A stretch of DNA of 64,000 bases. It comes from Legionella geestiana (GTDB taxonomy: Bacteria > Pseudomonadota > Gammaproteobacteria > Legionellales > Legionellaceae). A program made the position numbers and the translations under genes. A model generated the notes under the pieces. That model did not search any database and was not told where the DNA came from. It saw only the letters and a program-made list of their open reading frames with translations. The stretch covers positions 2,351,001-2,415,000 of the forward strand of contig NZ_CP038271.1 of assembly GCF_004571195.1 (NCBI RefSeq), read 5' to 3'. Of this stretch, positions 19,053-26,618 are shown piece after piece (the first letter of the stretch is position 1; each line of letters starts with the position of its first letter).

Positions 19053-19844
19053 ATGATGGTTGGCATTTTCAGGAGAGGGGATAAAACGGTGTTTGCAGTG
19101 ACCGGCGGCGGAAGCGGAATTGGCAGGGCACTGGCGCAGGCATTGGCCGCACGTGGCTTAGAGGTGCTTATCATCGGGCGGCGCGAAGCACTTCTTCACG
19201 AAACAGCGGCAGGCTTTCGAACGATTCGCACACTGGCAGCAGATGTTGCCTCAGCTGAGGGGCGCGAGAAAGTGGTCAGCGCACTCAAGGGCTCCTCCCT
19301 TTCGGGACTCGTGCATAATGCCGGTACCATTCATCCGATTCAATCCATCGAAACGATTCGTGAAACCGACTGGCACGCGGCATTTGCCACCAATCTCGAT
19401 GCACCGCTCTTCCTGACCCAATCTCTGCTGCCACAGCTTACCGGTGCAAAAGTACTTAATATCGGCACAGCCGTCGCCTATTTCGCCGTTCGAGGCTGGA
19501 GCGCGTATTGTGTGTCGAAAGCGGCTCTCAGCATGCTTACCCGCTGCTGGCAGGAAGAGTGCCGCTCTACCGCCTTTGCGAGTGTCATGCCAGGCATTAT
19601 CGATACCGATATGCAGGCGATAGTTCGCGCTGCGCCGCATATGGCCCCGGAAAAGCTCGAATTTTTCCGCCGCCTCAAGGTACGGGGACAGCTTTTAACG
19701 CCTGATGTAGTGGCTGATTTCCTCGTTTTTCTGCTGCTCGAAGTGAAACCCGATGAATATGTAAGCTGTGAGTGGGATATCTACGACAAAACGCACCACC
19801 CGCGCTGGCTTGTCGCTCCCAAACGTGTACCGGAGCTTGACTGA
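19053..19844 (+). CDS. Short-chain dehydrogenase/reductase in the hut cluster
   Basis: This is a classical SDR of 263 residues. It has the NAD(P) loop VTGGGSGIGRALAQAL, an LVHNAGTIHP segment in place of NNAG, and a catalytic Tyr-x-x-x-Lys in WSAYCVSKAALSM. Two possible starts exist: ATG 19053 with AGGAGG six bases upstream, chosen here, and a GTG at 19089 after AGGAGAGGGG. It is divergent from hutG and only 3 bases before hutI, so it is cotranscribed with hutI; its substrate cannot be told from sequence. Confidence 0.88.
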   Translation: MMVGIFRRGDKTVFAVTGGGSGIGRALAQALAARGLEVLIIGRREALLHETAAGFRTIRTLAADVASAEGREKVVSALKGSSLSGLVHNAGTIHPIQSIETIRETDWHAAFATNLDAPLFLTQSLLPQLTGAKVLNIGTAVAYFAVRGWSAYCVSKAALSMLTRCWQEECRSTAFASVMPGIIDTDMQAIVRAAPHMAPEKLEFFRRLKVRGQLLTPDVVADFLVFLLLEVKPDEYVSCEWDIYDKTHHPRWLVAPKRVPELD

Positions 19845-19847
19845 ACC

Positions 19848-21062
19848 ATGAAACCTGCTGAACTCCTGCTGACTCACACCACGCGACTTGATGCGATGGG
19901 CGAGACGCACACGCACCAGACCATTGCTGTTCGAGAAGGGCGCATTGCCTGGGTCGGGCACGATAACGAACTGCCAGCGGAACTTCGGGGTAATGGTACC
20001 CGGGTTGAAAGCTGCCACGGTGAGCTTGTCACGCCCGGACTGATTGACTGCCATACCCATCTTGTCTATGCCGGCAACCGTGCTGATGATTTTCGTCAGC
20101 GTCTTCTGGGCGTCAGTTACGCCGAGATAGCACGTGCGGGCGGGGGCATTCTTTCAACGGTGCAAAAAACGCGCGCAGCCTCTGAAGAGGTACTTTTTGA
20201 GCAGTCTCTACCGCGCCTGCTGGCCTTACAGGCAGACGGGGTAATGACCGTTGAAATTAAGTCAGGTTATGGCCTGTCACTCGAGAGCGAGCTCAAAATG
20301 CTGCGGGTTGCCCGCAGGCTTGGGGAACACACCGGCATGCGTGTGCGCACAACCTTCCTCGGAGCACATGCACTTCCCCCGGAATTTGCCGGGCGAAAGG
20401 CCGCGTATGTAAGCCATCTCTGTGATACCATGCTGCCGGAAGTCTCAGAGTCGGGGCTTGCCGATGCAGTGGATGTTTTTTGTGAATCGATTGCGTTTGA
20501 TACGGACGAAACAGCACGTATTTTTGAAAAAGCAACGGCACTTGGGCTTCGGGTAAAATGCCATGCCGAGCAGCTCGCAACCACGGGAGGTGCTGAGGTG
20601 GCGGCACGTTTTAACGCGCTGTCGTGCGATCACCTCGAGCACCTTGATGAAGCGGGTATTGAGGCGATGGCGCGCCACGGGGTTACGGCAGTGCTGCTGC
20701 CGGGCGCCTGGTATTATCTTGGAGAGACGCACAGGCCACCGGTTGAACGTTTACGCGCCCGCGGGGTGGGGATGGCCATTTCTACCGATTCTAATCCCGG
20801 CTCATCGCCCACGACCTCTTTGCGTCTGATGATGAACATGGGGTGTCGTTTCTTTGGTCTGACAGTCGCCGAAGCCTGGGCCGGGGTGACGTCCGTGGCG
20901 GCGCGTGCGCTGGGACTCGCGGGTGAAGCGGGTGAAATTGCTGTGGGGCAGATGGCTGATCTGATACACTGGCGCACACCGGAGAGCGCGCTGCCCTGCT
21001 GTCTGTTTGCAACGCCCATCGAACATCGCATGTTGCGCCATGGTCAATGGTGCATGGATTGA
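19848..21062 (+). CDS. hutI: Imidazolonepropionase
   Basis: HutI hydrolyses 4-imidazolone-5-propanoate to formimidoylglutamate, the substrate of HutG. It is an amidohydrolase of 404 residues, the usual length, with metal-binding LIDCHTHLVYAG, the EIKSGYGLS segment, KCHAEQL, CDHLEHLDE and the STDSNPGSSPT loop characteristic of HutI. The gene follows the SDR after 3 bases. The enzyme would act in the cytoplasm with a Zn or Fe ion. Confidence 0.96.
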   Translation: MKPAELLLTHTTRLDAMGETHTHQTIAVREGRIAWVGHDNELPAELRGNGTRVESCHGELVTPGLIDCHTHLVYAGNRADDFRQRLLGVSYAEIARAGGGILSTVQKTRAASEEVLFEQSLPRLLALQADGVMTVEIKSGYGLSLESELKMLRVARRLGEHTGMRVRTTFLGAHALPPEFAGRKAAYVSHLCDTMLPEVSESGLADAVDVFCESIAFDTDETARIFEKATALGLRVKCHAEQLATTGGAEVAARFNALSCDHLEHLDEAGIEAMARHGVTAVLLPGAWYYLGETHRPPVERLRARGVGMAISTDSNPGSSPTTSLRLMMNMGCRFFGLTVAEAWAGVTSVAARALGLAGEAGEIAVGQMADLIHWRTPESALPCCLFATPIEHRMLRHGQWCMD

Positions 21063-21083
21063 TTTTGCGGGAGACTATTTTTG

Positions 21084-21776
21084 ATGAAACGCTTTCTCGG
21101 AATACTCTTAAGCCTGCTTGGCATGCAGGCAGGCTTTGCAGCCGAACTTACGTCCGCAGCGGGTGTCATCCGTGAGGAGACGGGTGCCGTTGTTATCAGT
21201 ATACGCTATCCATCAGCCTTGCCGGATAAAGCGATATCCGTGGCTGAAAAGGCATTTGTAGAAGCCCAAAAAGAGGATTTCTTAAAACAGGCTGCCACGA
21301 TGTCGATGCCTGAAAACCCGCTGCCCGGAAAAAACGGTCTTGATATCCGTTATCGCATTCCCTTTCAGACCAAAAATGCTCTAAGCATACGCTATTCGCT
21401 GTCGCGCTTTTTTCGCGGCAGTGCACATCCTGATAATACGGTGGTTACCCACAATTACCTCGAGGGTGAATCTGTCACGCTGCGTGAACTCTTAAAGCCT
21501 GACGCGCTGCCAAAGCTTGCAAATGCCGCGCGAGAGCTTCTTGCCTCACATGACCTTTCTGACGAGGAGTGGCTTAAAACAGGCAGTGCGCCTGTTTTTA
21601 AGAATTACTCCCGCTGGTATTTTACGCCTGACGGGCTTGCCATTGTGTTTGATACATACCAGGTTGCTCCTTATGTATTTGGCCCTCAAACGGTGAAGTT
21701 TAGCAGGGAGGATATTAAAACCTGGCTGAAGCCAGGAGTGGCGCGTCGTGTGTGGGGGGCTCATGGCGGAGTTTAA
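21084..21776 (+). CDS. Exported DUF3298/RsiV-like protein
   Basis: The 230-residue protein begins with a signal peptide (MKRFLGILLSLLGMQAGFAA). The mature part has features of the DUF4163/DUF3298 pair seen in RsiV-type proteins: an internal YSLSRFFRGSAHPDN stretch and the C-terminal FTPDGLAIVFDTYQVAPYVFGPQTVKF block. RsiV itself is a lysozyme-binding anti-sigma factor in Bacillus, but most members in Gram-negatives have no known role. A TTG at 21081 could serve; the ATG at 21084 is preferred. Its end overlaps the OPT gene by 14 bases. Confidence 0.82.
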   Translation: MKRFLGILLSLLGMQAGFAAELTSAAGVIREETGAVVISIRYPSALPDKAISVAEKAFVEAQKEDFLKQAATMSMPENPLPGKNGLDIRYRIPFQTKNALSIRYSLSRFFRGSAHPDNTVVTHNYLEGESVTLRELLKPDALPKLANAARELLASHDLSDEEWLKTGSAPVFKNYSRWYFTPDGLAIVFDTYQVAPYVFGPQTVKFSREDIKTWLKPGVARRVWGAHGGV

Positions 21777-23763
21777 GCCATTTATAGGACCTGATGAACG
21801 GGTCGCTGAACTGACTTTCAGAAGCATTGTACTGGCCGTGCTTCTAACCATACTCCTTGCGATGTCAAACGCCTATCTGGCGCTTAAGCTTGGCATTCTG
21901 ACGTCCGCCTCGATTCCTGCCGCCATTTTATCGATGGGAATTTTGCGCATGTTTAAAAATGCGAGCATTCTTGAGAATAACGCCGTACAGACAGCAGCAT
22001 CTGCAGGTGAGGCAGTTGCCGGCGGCATTGTTTACACCATACCAGCACTTGTTATTATTCATTTCTGGCAGGGGTTTGATTACCTTACGAATTTCTTTAT
22101 CGCCCTCACCGGTGGTGTGCTGGGCGTGCTCTTTTCGATTCCCCTGCGGCGTGTGCTTGTCAATGAGCCCATGCTGCGTTTTCCCGAGGGACGCGCGATT
22201 GCGGAAGTCTTGATGTCATCCGTGCAGCGTGTGGGTGCGCGCGACATTGTCCTTGGTGGCGGTCTTGGTGCGCTTATTGAGCTTTTCCAGCTTGGTTTTC
22301 GCCTGGTCGCGTCCAGCTGGAGTTACTGGTTTTTTGCCGGCCGTGCGGTTGTTGGTTTTGGGGCCGGTTTTTCAGCGACCATGATAGGTGCGGGATTTCT
22401 TGTAGGCCCTGAAATGGCAGCCAGCATCTTTTTAGGTGCGCTCATTTCATGGTTTTTTGCCATGCCGCTTGTCAGTCCGTTTTACCCAAAGCTGCTGCAG
22501 GCAGGTTCGGCTTCCGAGGCCGCAACCCTGCTCTGGAACAGTGAAATGCGCTACATTGGTATTGGCGCCATGTTGTTTGCCGGCACCTGGACCTTTCTGC
22601 GTCTGGTGCGCCCGCTTGTGCGCAGCATTCAGGTTTCTTTCAGCGCCTTCATGACGCGCAGCAGCACGGGCGTGCTTCCCCGAACGGAGCGTGATATTCC
22701 GCTGCCGTTCATCCTTGGCGGCATACTGTTGATGGCAGCCGTGCTCTTTTTGTTTTTCCAGGTGGAATTTCCACTGGATATCCTCGGGCTTGATGGCGAT
22801 TTTGCGCCGAGTCTCGTCTTTGGCGCGGTACTTTATGTGCTCGTATTTGGTTTTTTATTTTCCGTTTTTACCGGTTATTTTTCCGGCATGGTCGGGGTGA
22901 CAGCAAGTCCTGGCAGTTCTGTGGTGATTGCCGGCATGCTGTTTGCCGCCTGGCTTTTACAGCATGCCCTGCAGCAGGTGCTCGGAATGGCGCTTACGTC
23001 TTCCCAGCTGCGTGCGGCTGAAGCCATTACCATTATGATAGGCTCCGTGGTCACCGGAATTGCGGCCATTTCCAACGACAACATGCAGGATTTGAAAGTA
23101 GGGCAGCTGGTAGGGGCCACGCCCTGGTGTCAGCAGCTAATGCTCTTGATTGGTGTGGTCGTTTCCGCACTGGTTATTCCCCCGGTGATGCAGATTCTTT
23201 TTGATGTTTATGGCATAGCCGGCGTCATGCCGCGCGAGGGCATGGATGCGTCCTTATCCCTGCCAGCGCCTACGGCGGCTCTAATGGCGGCTATTACTGA
23301 AGCGGTGTTTCAGGGCAGCCTGCCCTGGGGGATGATGCTTGGCGGGTGTGCGGTCATTATTGCGCTTCTTGTCTTGATTCGCGTATTTCGGCTTGACCGC
23401 TTTATACGCCTGTCTATTCTTGGTGTGGCAATCGGCATGTATCTACCTTTAAGCTCGTCTTTTCCTCTTTTTGTGGGTGGCATGTTTTCGCAGATTGCTA
23501 CCCGACTACTTGCACGGAAAAAACTGCCTGAAGCTGAGCGCGCGCACCGTGCGCAAACGGGCATCCTGCTCGCCTGTGGCCTTGTAGCCGGTTCCGCGCT
23601 CATGGATGTTTTACTGGCCATTCCTTTTTCGCTGATGCACTCGCCAGATGCACTGCGACTCGCAGGCCCCCAATGGGAGGGCGCGAGTATTGTCCTTGGT
23701 ATCCTCACCACAGCGCTCCTCGGCGCCTGGATGGTGCGGCGGGTGCGTGGAGGACCGCCTTAG
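21763..23763 (+). CDS. OPT-family oligopeptide/metal-chelate transporter
   Basis: This 666-residue protein has around 15 hydrophobic segments and matches the bacterial OPT family: LTFRSIVLAVLLTILLAMSNAYLALKLGILTSASIPAAI at the N-terminus (read in pieces), EGRAIAEVL and a late SNDNMQDLKVGQLVGATPW loop. OPT proteins are proton-coupled importers of small peptides or metal chelates. The ATG at 21763 follows a G-rich site. Peptide import would suit an intracellular amino-acid user, but the substrate is not determined. It ends 4 bases into the convergent neighbour's stop region. Confidence 0.93.
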   Translation: MAEFKPFIGPDERVAELTFRSIVLAVLLTILLAMSNAYLALKLGILTSASIPAAILSMGILRMFKNASILENNAVQTAASAGEAVAGGIVYTIPALVIIHFWQGFDYLTNFFIALTGGVLGVLFSIPLRRVLVNEPMLRFPEGRAIAEVLMSSVQRVGARDIVLGGGLGALIELFQLGFRLVASSWSYWFFAGRAVVGFGAGFSATMIGAGFLVGPEMAASIFLGALISWFFAMPLVSPFYPKLLQAGSASEAATLLWNSEMRYIGIGAMLFAGTWTFLRLVRPLVRSIQVSFSAFMTRSSTGVLPRTERDIPLPFILGGILLMAAVLFLFFQVEFPLDILGLDGDFAPSLVFGAVLYVLVFGFLFSVFTGYFSGMVGVTASPGSSVVIAGMLFAAWLLQHALQQVLGMALTSSQLRAAEAITIMIGSVVTGIAAISNDNMQDLKVGQLVGATPWCQQLMLLIGVVVSALVIPPVMQILFDVYGIAGVMPREGMDASLSLPAPTAALMAAITEAVFQGSLPWGMMLGGCAVIIALLVLIRVFRLDRFIRLSILGVAIGMYLPLSSSFPLFVGGMFSQIATRLLARKKLPEAERAHRAQTGILLACGLVAGSALMDVLLAIPFSLMHSPDALRLAGPQWEGASIVLGILTTALLGAWMVRRVRGGPP

Positions 23764-25301
23764 CCGTTGTTCGGAGGAGTGTTTTTCCGAACTTCTTCTT
23801 CAACGGCATCGACCGCTTTTTCAACCTTTGTTTTTTCACTGAAAAAGGTATAGCGCATGGATTTCCACTCTCCATTCTTAACCAGTGGAGCTGCAAGCAG
23901 GGGCAGGATGAAAACCGTGAGAAGCACGTTCGCTGCTATTGCGATGGATTCACTGGCTTGCTTGAGTATATTTATATTAGCGTTTTGTTCGTTTTTGACC
24001 GTCGTAGCGGCGTTGCCATTACCGTTGATAACGGCATCTCGGATGCCTTGAAACGCATCTGCAACCTCGAATGCGGCTCGTGCTTCGTTACTTAGTGCTG
24101 ACTCTTCAATTCCAAGATTACTGAGCAGCCAGGCTTTATCAACGTAAAGTTCTTGATTATTCAACCCCCATAAGACTGAATCAGTCTTCTCCTTCGAAAG
24201 CCGAGACTGCATACTAAGCACACCCGCTTCGTAAAGATTGCGTATGGCTTTGTCAAATTCGGTATCGTAAGTAACGGTTTCAGCCTCGTCTGGAACAATT
24301 TCTGGCTCCTGAGTAATGCTCCTGACTCTCTCTGTATTTTCCGTACGGAACGCTTTTGAGTGGGCAGAAAAAGGACTTTTCTCCGCTAAACCAGCATTAT
24401 TCATTTCAATAATACCGTCACTGACCCCGGCAGAATCAAATTCAAACATAGTGGGGTGGGGGTCGTCATTTCTTCTTACAAACCGCGTTCGTGGAGCAGG
24501 AGTGAGAGCCATGTATGTACTGTAATGGTTGTGATTATTGCTCAACTGCTGAAACGCGGATTCGAGGGGATCGCCGCGCTTATATCCTGCCCTTTTAAGC
24601 ACAGCATCTACTACGTCTTTTTGTGCGCTCGTCATCACAATATCCAGTAAAGTGCGACCATCTTCTAAAACAACTCCCGGGATATGTTTTTTAGGAATTT
24701 TCTTGATTTCGCGGATGATTTCACGAGTAGACTTTAGGCCCTCAATAGCTCGCTCAACCCCGGTATATATCCCTCTAAAAAAAATGTCAGATTTTACAGG
24801 ATGAGCTATTCCAGCCTCTTTTGCTAAAAAACTCATTTTTTGCCTGTCGAGTGTTTTCTTATTCGTTAAGACATGCGCCATTGTGCAGATTTCTTTCCTG
24901 TTTTCTGCAGGTAACTGACTTACAGCTGTTTGCAGATTTGTGAAAGAATGCCTTTCTCCCACAATTTTAACTAATTTTTGAGCCTCTTCCTGCTCAAGCA
25001 GCTTCACAAAGAGCGAGCGGGTTTCGTTACGCACTGCTTCACTATTTGTACTAAGCATTTCACAGATTTGGTTAATCGAATCGGTATTCAATAATTCTGG
25101 CCACTTTAAACGGTTCTTTATGACAAGTTGCCTGATGGTTTCACTGTCGCCAATTCTGACTGAAACATCGAAGGGTGTTAAAACTTCGCGTGAGGATTCA
25201 GAAGTGCTTGAATCAGCCTGAGACTTCTCAGATGTATTTAAGGTATTTTCATCCATGTTCCCAGCCACTAAATCCGTAATATTCTTAGATGAGGTAGACA
25301 T
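23760..25301 (-). CDS. Unrecognised 513-residue protein, candidate Dot/Icm effector
   Basis: No full-length family was recognised. The N-terminus is polar and Ser/Thr-rich with no signal peptide. Residues about 212-243 (EDGRTLLDIVMTSAQKDVVD...) look like one ankyrin-type helix pair, and residues 43-70 may be another. A hydrophobic segment lies at about 452-474. The C-terminus is Glu/Lys-rich with an acidic cluster (VEEEVRKN), as in many Dot/Icm substrates. The coding sequence is visibly richer in A+T than its neighbours, suggesting acquisition. AGGA sits six bases before the ATG. Effector status is inference. Confidence 0.72.
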   Translation of the reverse strand: MSTSSKNITDLVAGNMDENTLNTSEKSQADSSTSESSREVLTPFDVSVRIGDSETIRQLVIKNRLKWPELLNTDSINQICEMLSTNSEAVRNETRSLFVKLLEQEEAQKLVKIVGERHSFTNLQTAVSQLPAENRKEICTMAHVLTNKKTLDRQKMSFLAKEAGIAHPVKSDIFFRGIYTGVERAIEGLKSTREIIREIKKIPKKHIPGVVLEDGRTLLDIVMTSAQKDVVDAVLKRAGYKRGDPLESAFQQLSNNHNHYSTYMALTPAPRTRFVRRNDDPHPTMFEFDSAGVSDGIIEMNNAGLAEKSPFSAHSKAFRTENTERVRSITQEPEIVPDEAETVTYDTEFDKAIRNLYEAGVLSMQSRLSKEKTDSVLWGLNNQELYVDKAWLLSNLGIEESALSNEARAAFEVADAFQGIRDAVINGNGNAATTVKNEQNANINILKQASESIAIAANVLLTVFILPLLAAPLVKNGEWKSMRYTFFSEKTKVEKAVDAVEEEVRKNTPPNNG

Positions 25302-25585
25302 GATGATCCTAAAAAAGGTGCTTATGATTTATGTTAGAACAGTATGCTTACCAAAATATTAAGTAAGTTGTCTCGATTTGAAAGATAGCGGTGTACCGGA
25401 CATTTTGTGTTTTTACCGTGTGCCAGCTGTATTTATTAAATATTTAAAATCAACAATTTACATTTATTTAGTTTCATTTTAGTCCCGTGCAAAGTGAATT
25501 ACTACCCAACAGAAATTAACGTAATAAAATCTTAATAATTTGTGTTCTATCATTAATCATATCAGTCAACTTTGTGGTGATTAAA
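25302..25585. promoter_or_regulatory. AT-rich divergent promoter region between two candidate effectors
   Basis: This 284-bp gap holds the promoters of both flanking genes. A CTTAATATT half-site lies on the minus strand at 25363-25355, 53 bases before the leftward start, and CTTAATAAT lies on the plus strand at 25531-25539, 46 bases before the rightward start. Both resemble one half of the PmrA-binding consensus known for Legionella effector promoters, but a second half-site is weak. GTGTACCGGACATTTT at 25391-25406 matches the ends of the dispersed repeat at 42864 and 48116. AT-richness makes chance matches likely. Confidence 0.45.
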
Positions 25586-26542
25586 ATGTCGGCATCTCAA
25601 GAAGCTCTAAGAAAATGGTATGAGGACTCTAAAAAATGGGAAGGTATTTTTGAAGGAAAAATGCCCGCCAGCAAAGAGGAAATGAGGGCCTTGATGGATG
25701 GCTGGAGTCATTTCAGGCAGTTTACTGTTCATTTAATAGCTAATCCTACGGCTATTGGAGGTGGGGCGCATTTAGAAAAGGCTCAGTCTTTTGTTGATAA
25801 GGGATGTAATTTTTTTGGTGTGAACAGTGATATTCAAAACCTGCCAGCACAAAGGAATTTAGCACAAAGCTTAAATAATGGCGCCGAAAAACTAGAAGTT
25901 CAGGGTCCGTCTTCTATTCGTATAGGTCTATTTAAGGAAGATTTTCCGGTAATGCTGAATCAGATAGCCCTCGACAAACTTGCTGAGAGAGCCGCTGAAC
26001 AAGCCGCTGAACAAGCCACTGCAGAGAGGATTAGTCAACAACGCGTGAATGCCATCAACAGTGACCCATTTTATGAAGCGCTACGAACAGCCGTACTTAG
26101 CACTGTGAGTGAAGAAAAAACAAGAATTAGCGAAAAAAATCCAACGGATAGACGAATAGCAGCATTGAGTGATGTTGAAAGTAAAATAAATAATGCCATT
26201 CAAACCTCAAAAAATGAAAGAATAAATGTTCAGAATGACATATCACTCGAGTCTAAAGAAAGCTGCAAAACAAATATAGCTCTCATCATCGAAGAGGATT
26301 TTATTAATAATAAAGCATTTGAGGAAAACTGGGGAACGAAATTTGGCAAAGGGCTTTTAAATGTTCTCATGGCAATTCCAGTTGGTATTAAAAGCCTCTT
26401 TACGGAAAAGCCAGCCAGTGAATCATTTCTTAGTTTCAAAAAAGAACTGTCTCTAGCGAAGGGCGCAGAATTAAAATCCGAAGTAGAAAACCTTTCTGTG
26501 GATATTAAGGAAAATAGTCCGAACAGAGGGCCTTCACGATAA
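25586..26542 (+). CDS. Unrecognised 318-residue protein, candidate Dot/Icm effector
   Basis: No family was recognised. The chosen ATG at 25586 follows GGTGA; a GTG at 25574 is also in frame. The protein is hydrophilic and helix-rich, with a short AEQAAEQAAEQA run near residue 135. A hydrophobic stretch (GLLNVLMAIPVGIKSLF) lies at about 256-272, and the C-terminal tail is rich in Lys, Glu and Ser. There is no signal peptide. Codon use is A+T-rich like its divergent neighbour, unlike the rest of the window. Together they look like a small acquired island; secretion by Dot/Icm is inference. Confidence 0.7.
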   Translation: MSASQEALRKWYEDSKKWEGIFEGKMPASKEEMRALMDGWSHFRQFTVHLIANPTAIGGGAHLEKAQSFVDKGCNFFGVNSDIQNLPAQRNLAQSLNNGAEKLEVQGPSSIRIGLFKEDFPVMLNQIALDKLAERAAEQAAEQATAERISQQRVNAINSDPFYEALRTAVLSTVSEEKTRISEKNPTDRRIAALSDVESKINNAIQTSKNERINVQNDISLESKESCKTNIALIIEEDFINNKAFEENWGTKFGKGLLNVLMAIPVGIKSLFTEKPASESFLSFKKELSLAKGAELKSEVENLSVDIKENSPNRGPSR

Positions 26543-26565
26543 CTCTCAAAAGCGGCCTCAAAAGC

Positions 26566-26585
26566 CCCTCGGCTGACGCCGAGGG
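26566..26585. terminator. Hairpin between convergent genes
   Basis: CCCTCGGC-TGAC-GCCGAGGG is a perfect 8-bp stem with a 4-base loop, placed between the convergent 318-residue protein gene and valS. There is no T-run on either strand, so it may be a weak or Rho-assisted terminator or only an RNA 3'-end structure. Confidence 0.55.
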
Positions 26586-26618
26586 ACGAAGCATGGATAG
26601 AGCGTAGCGGCTCTGCAA

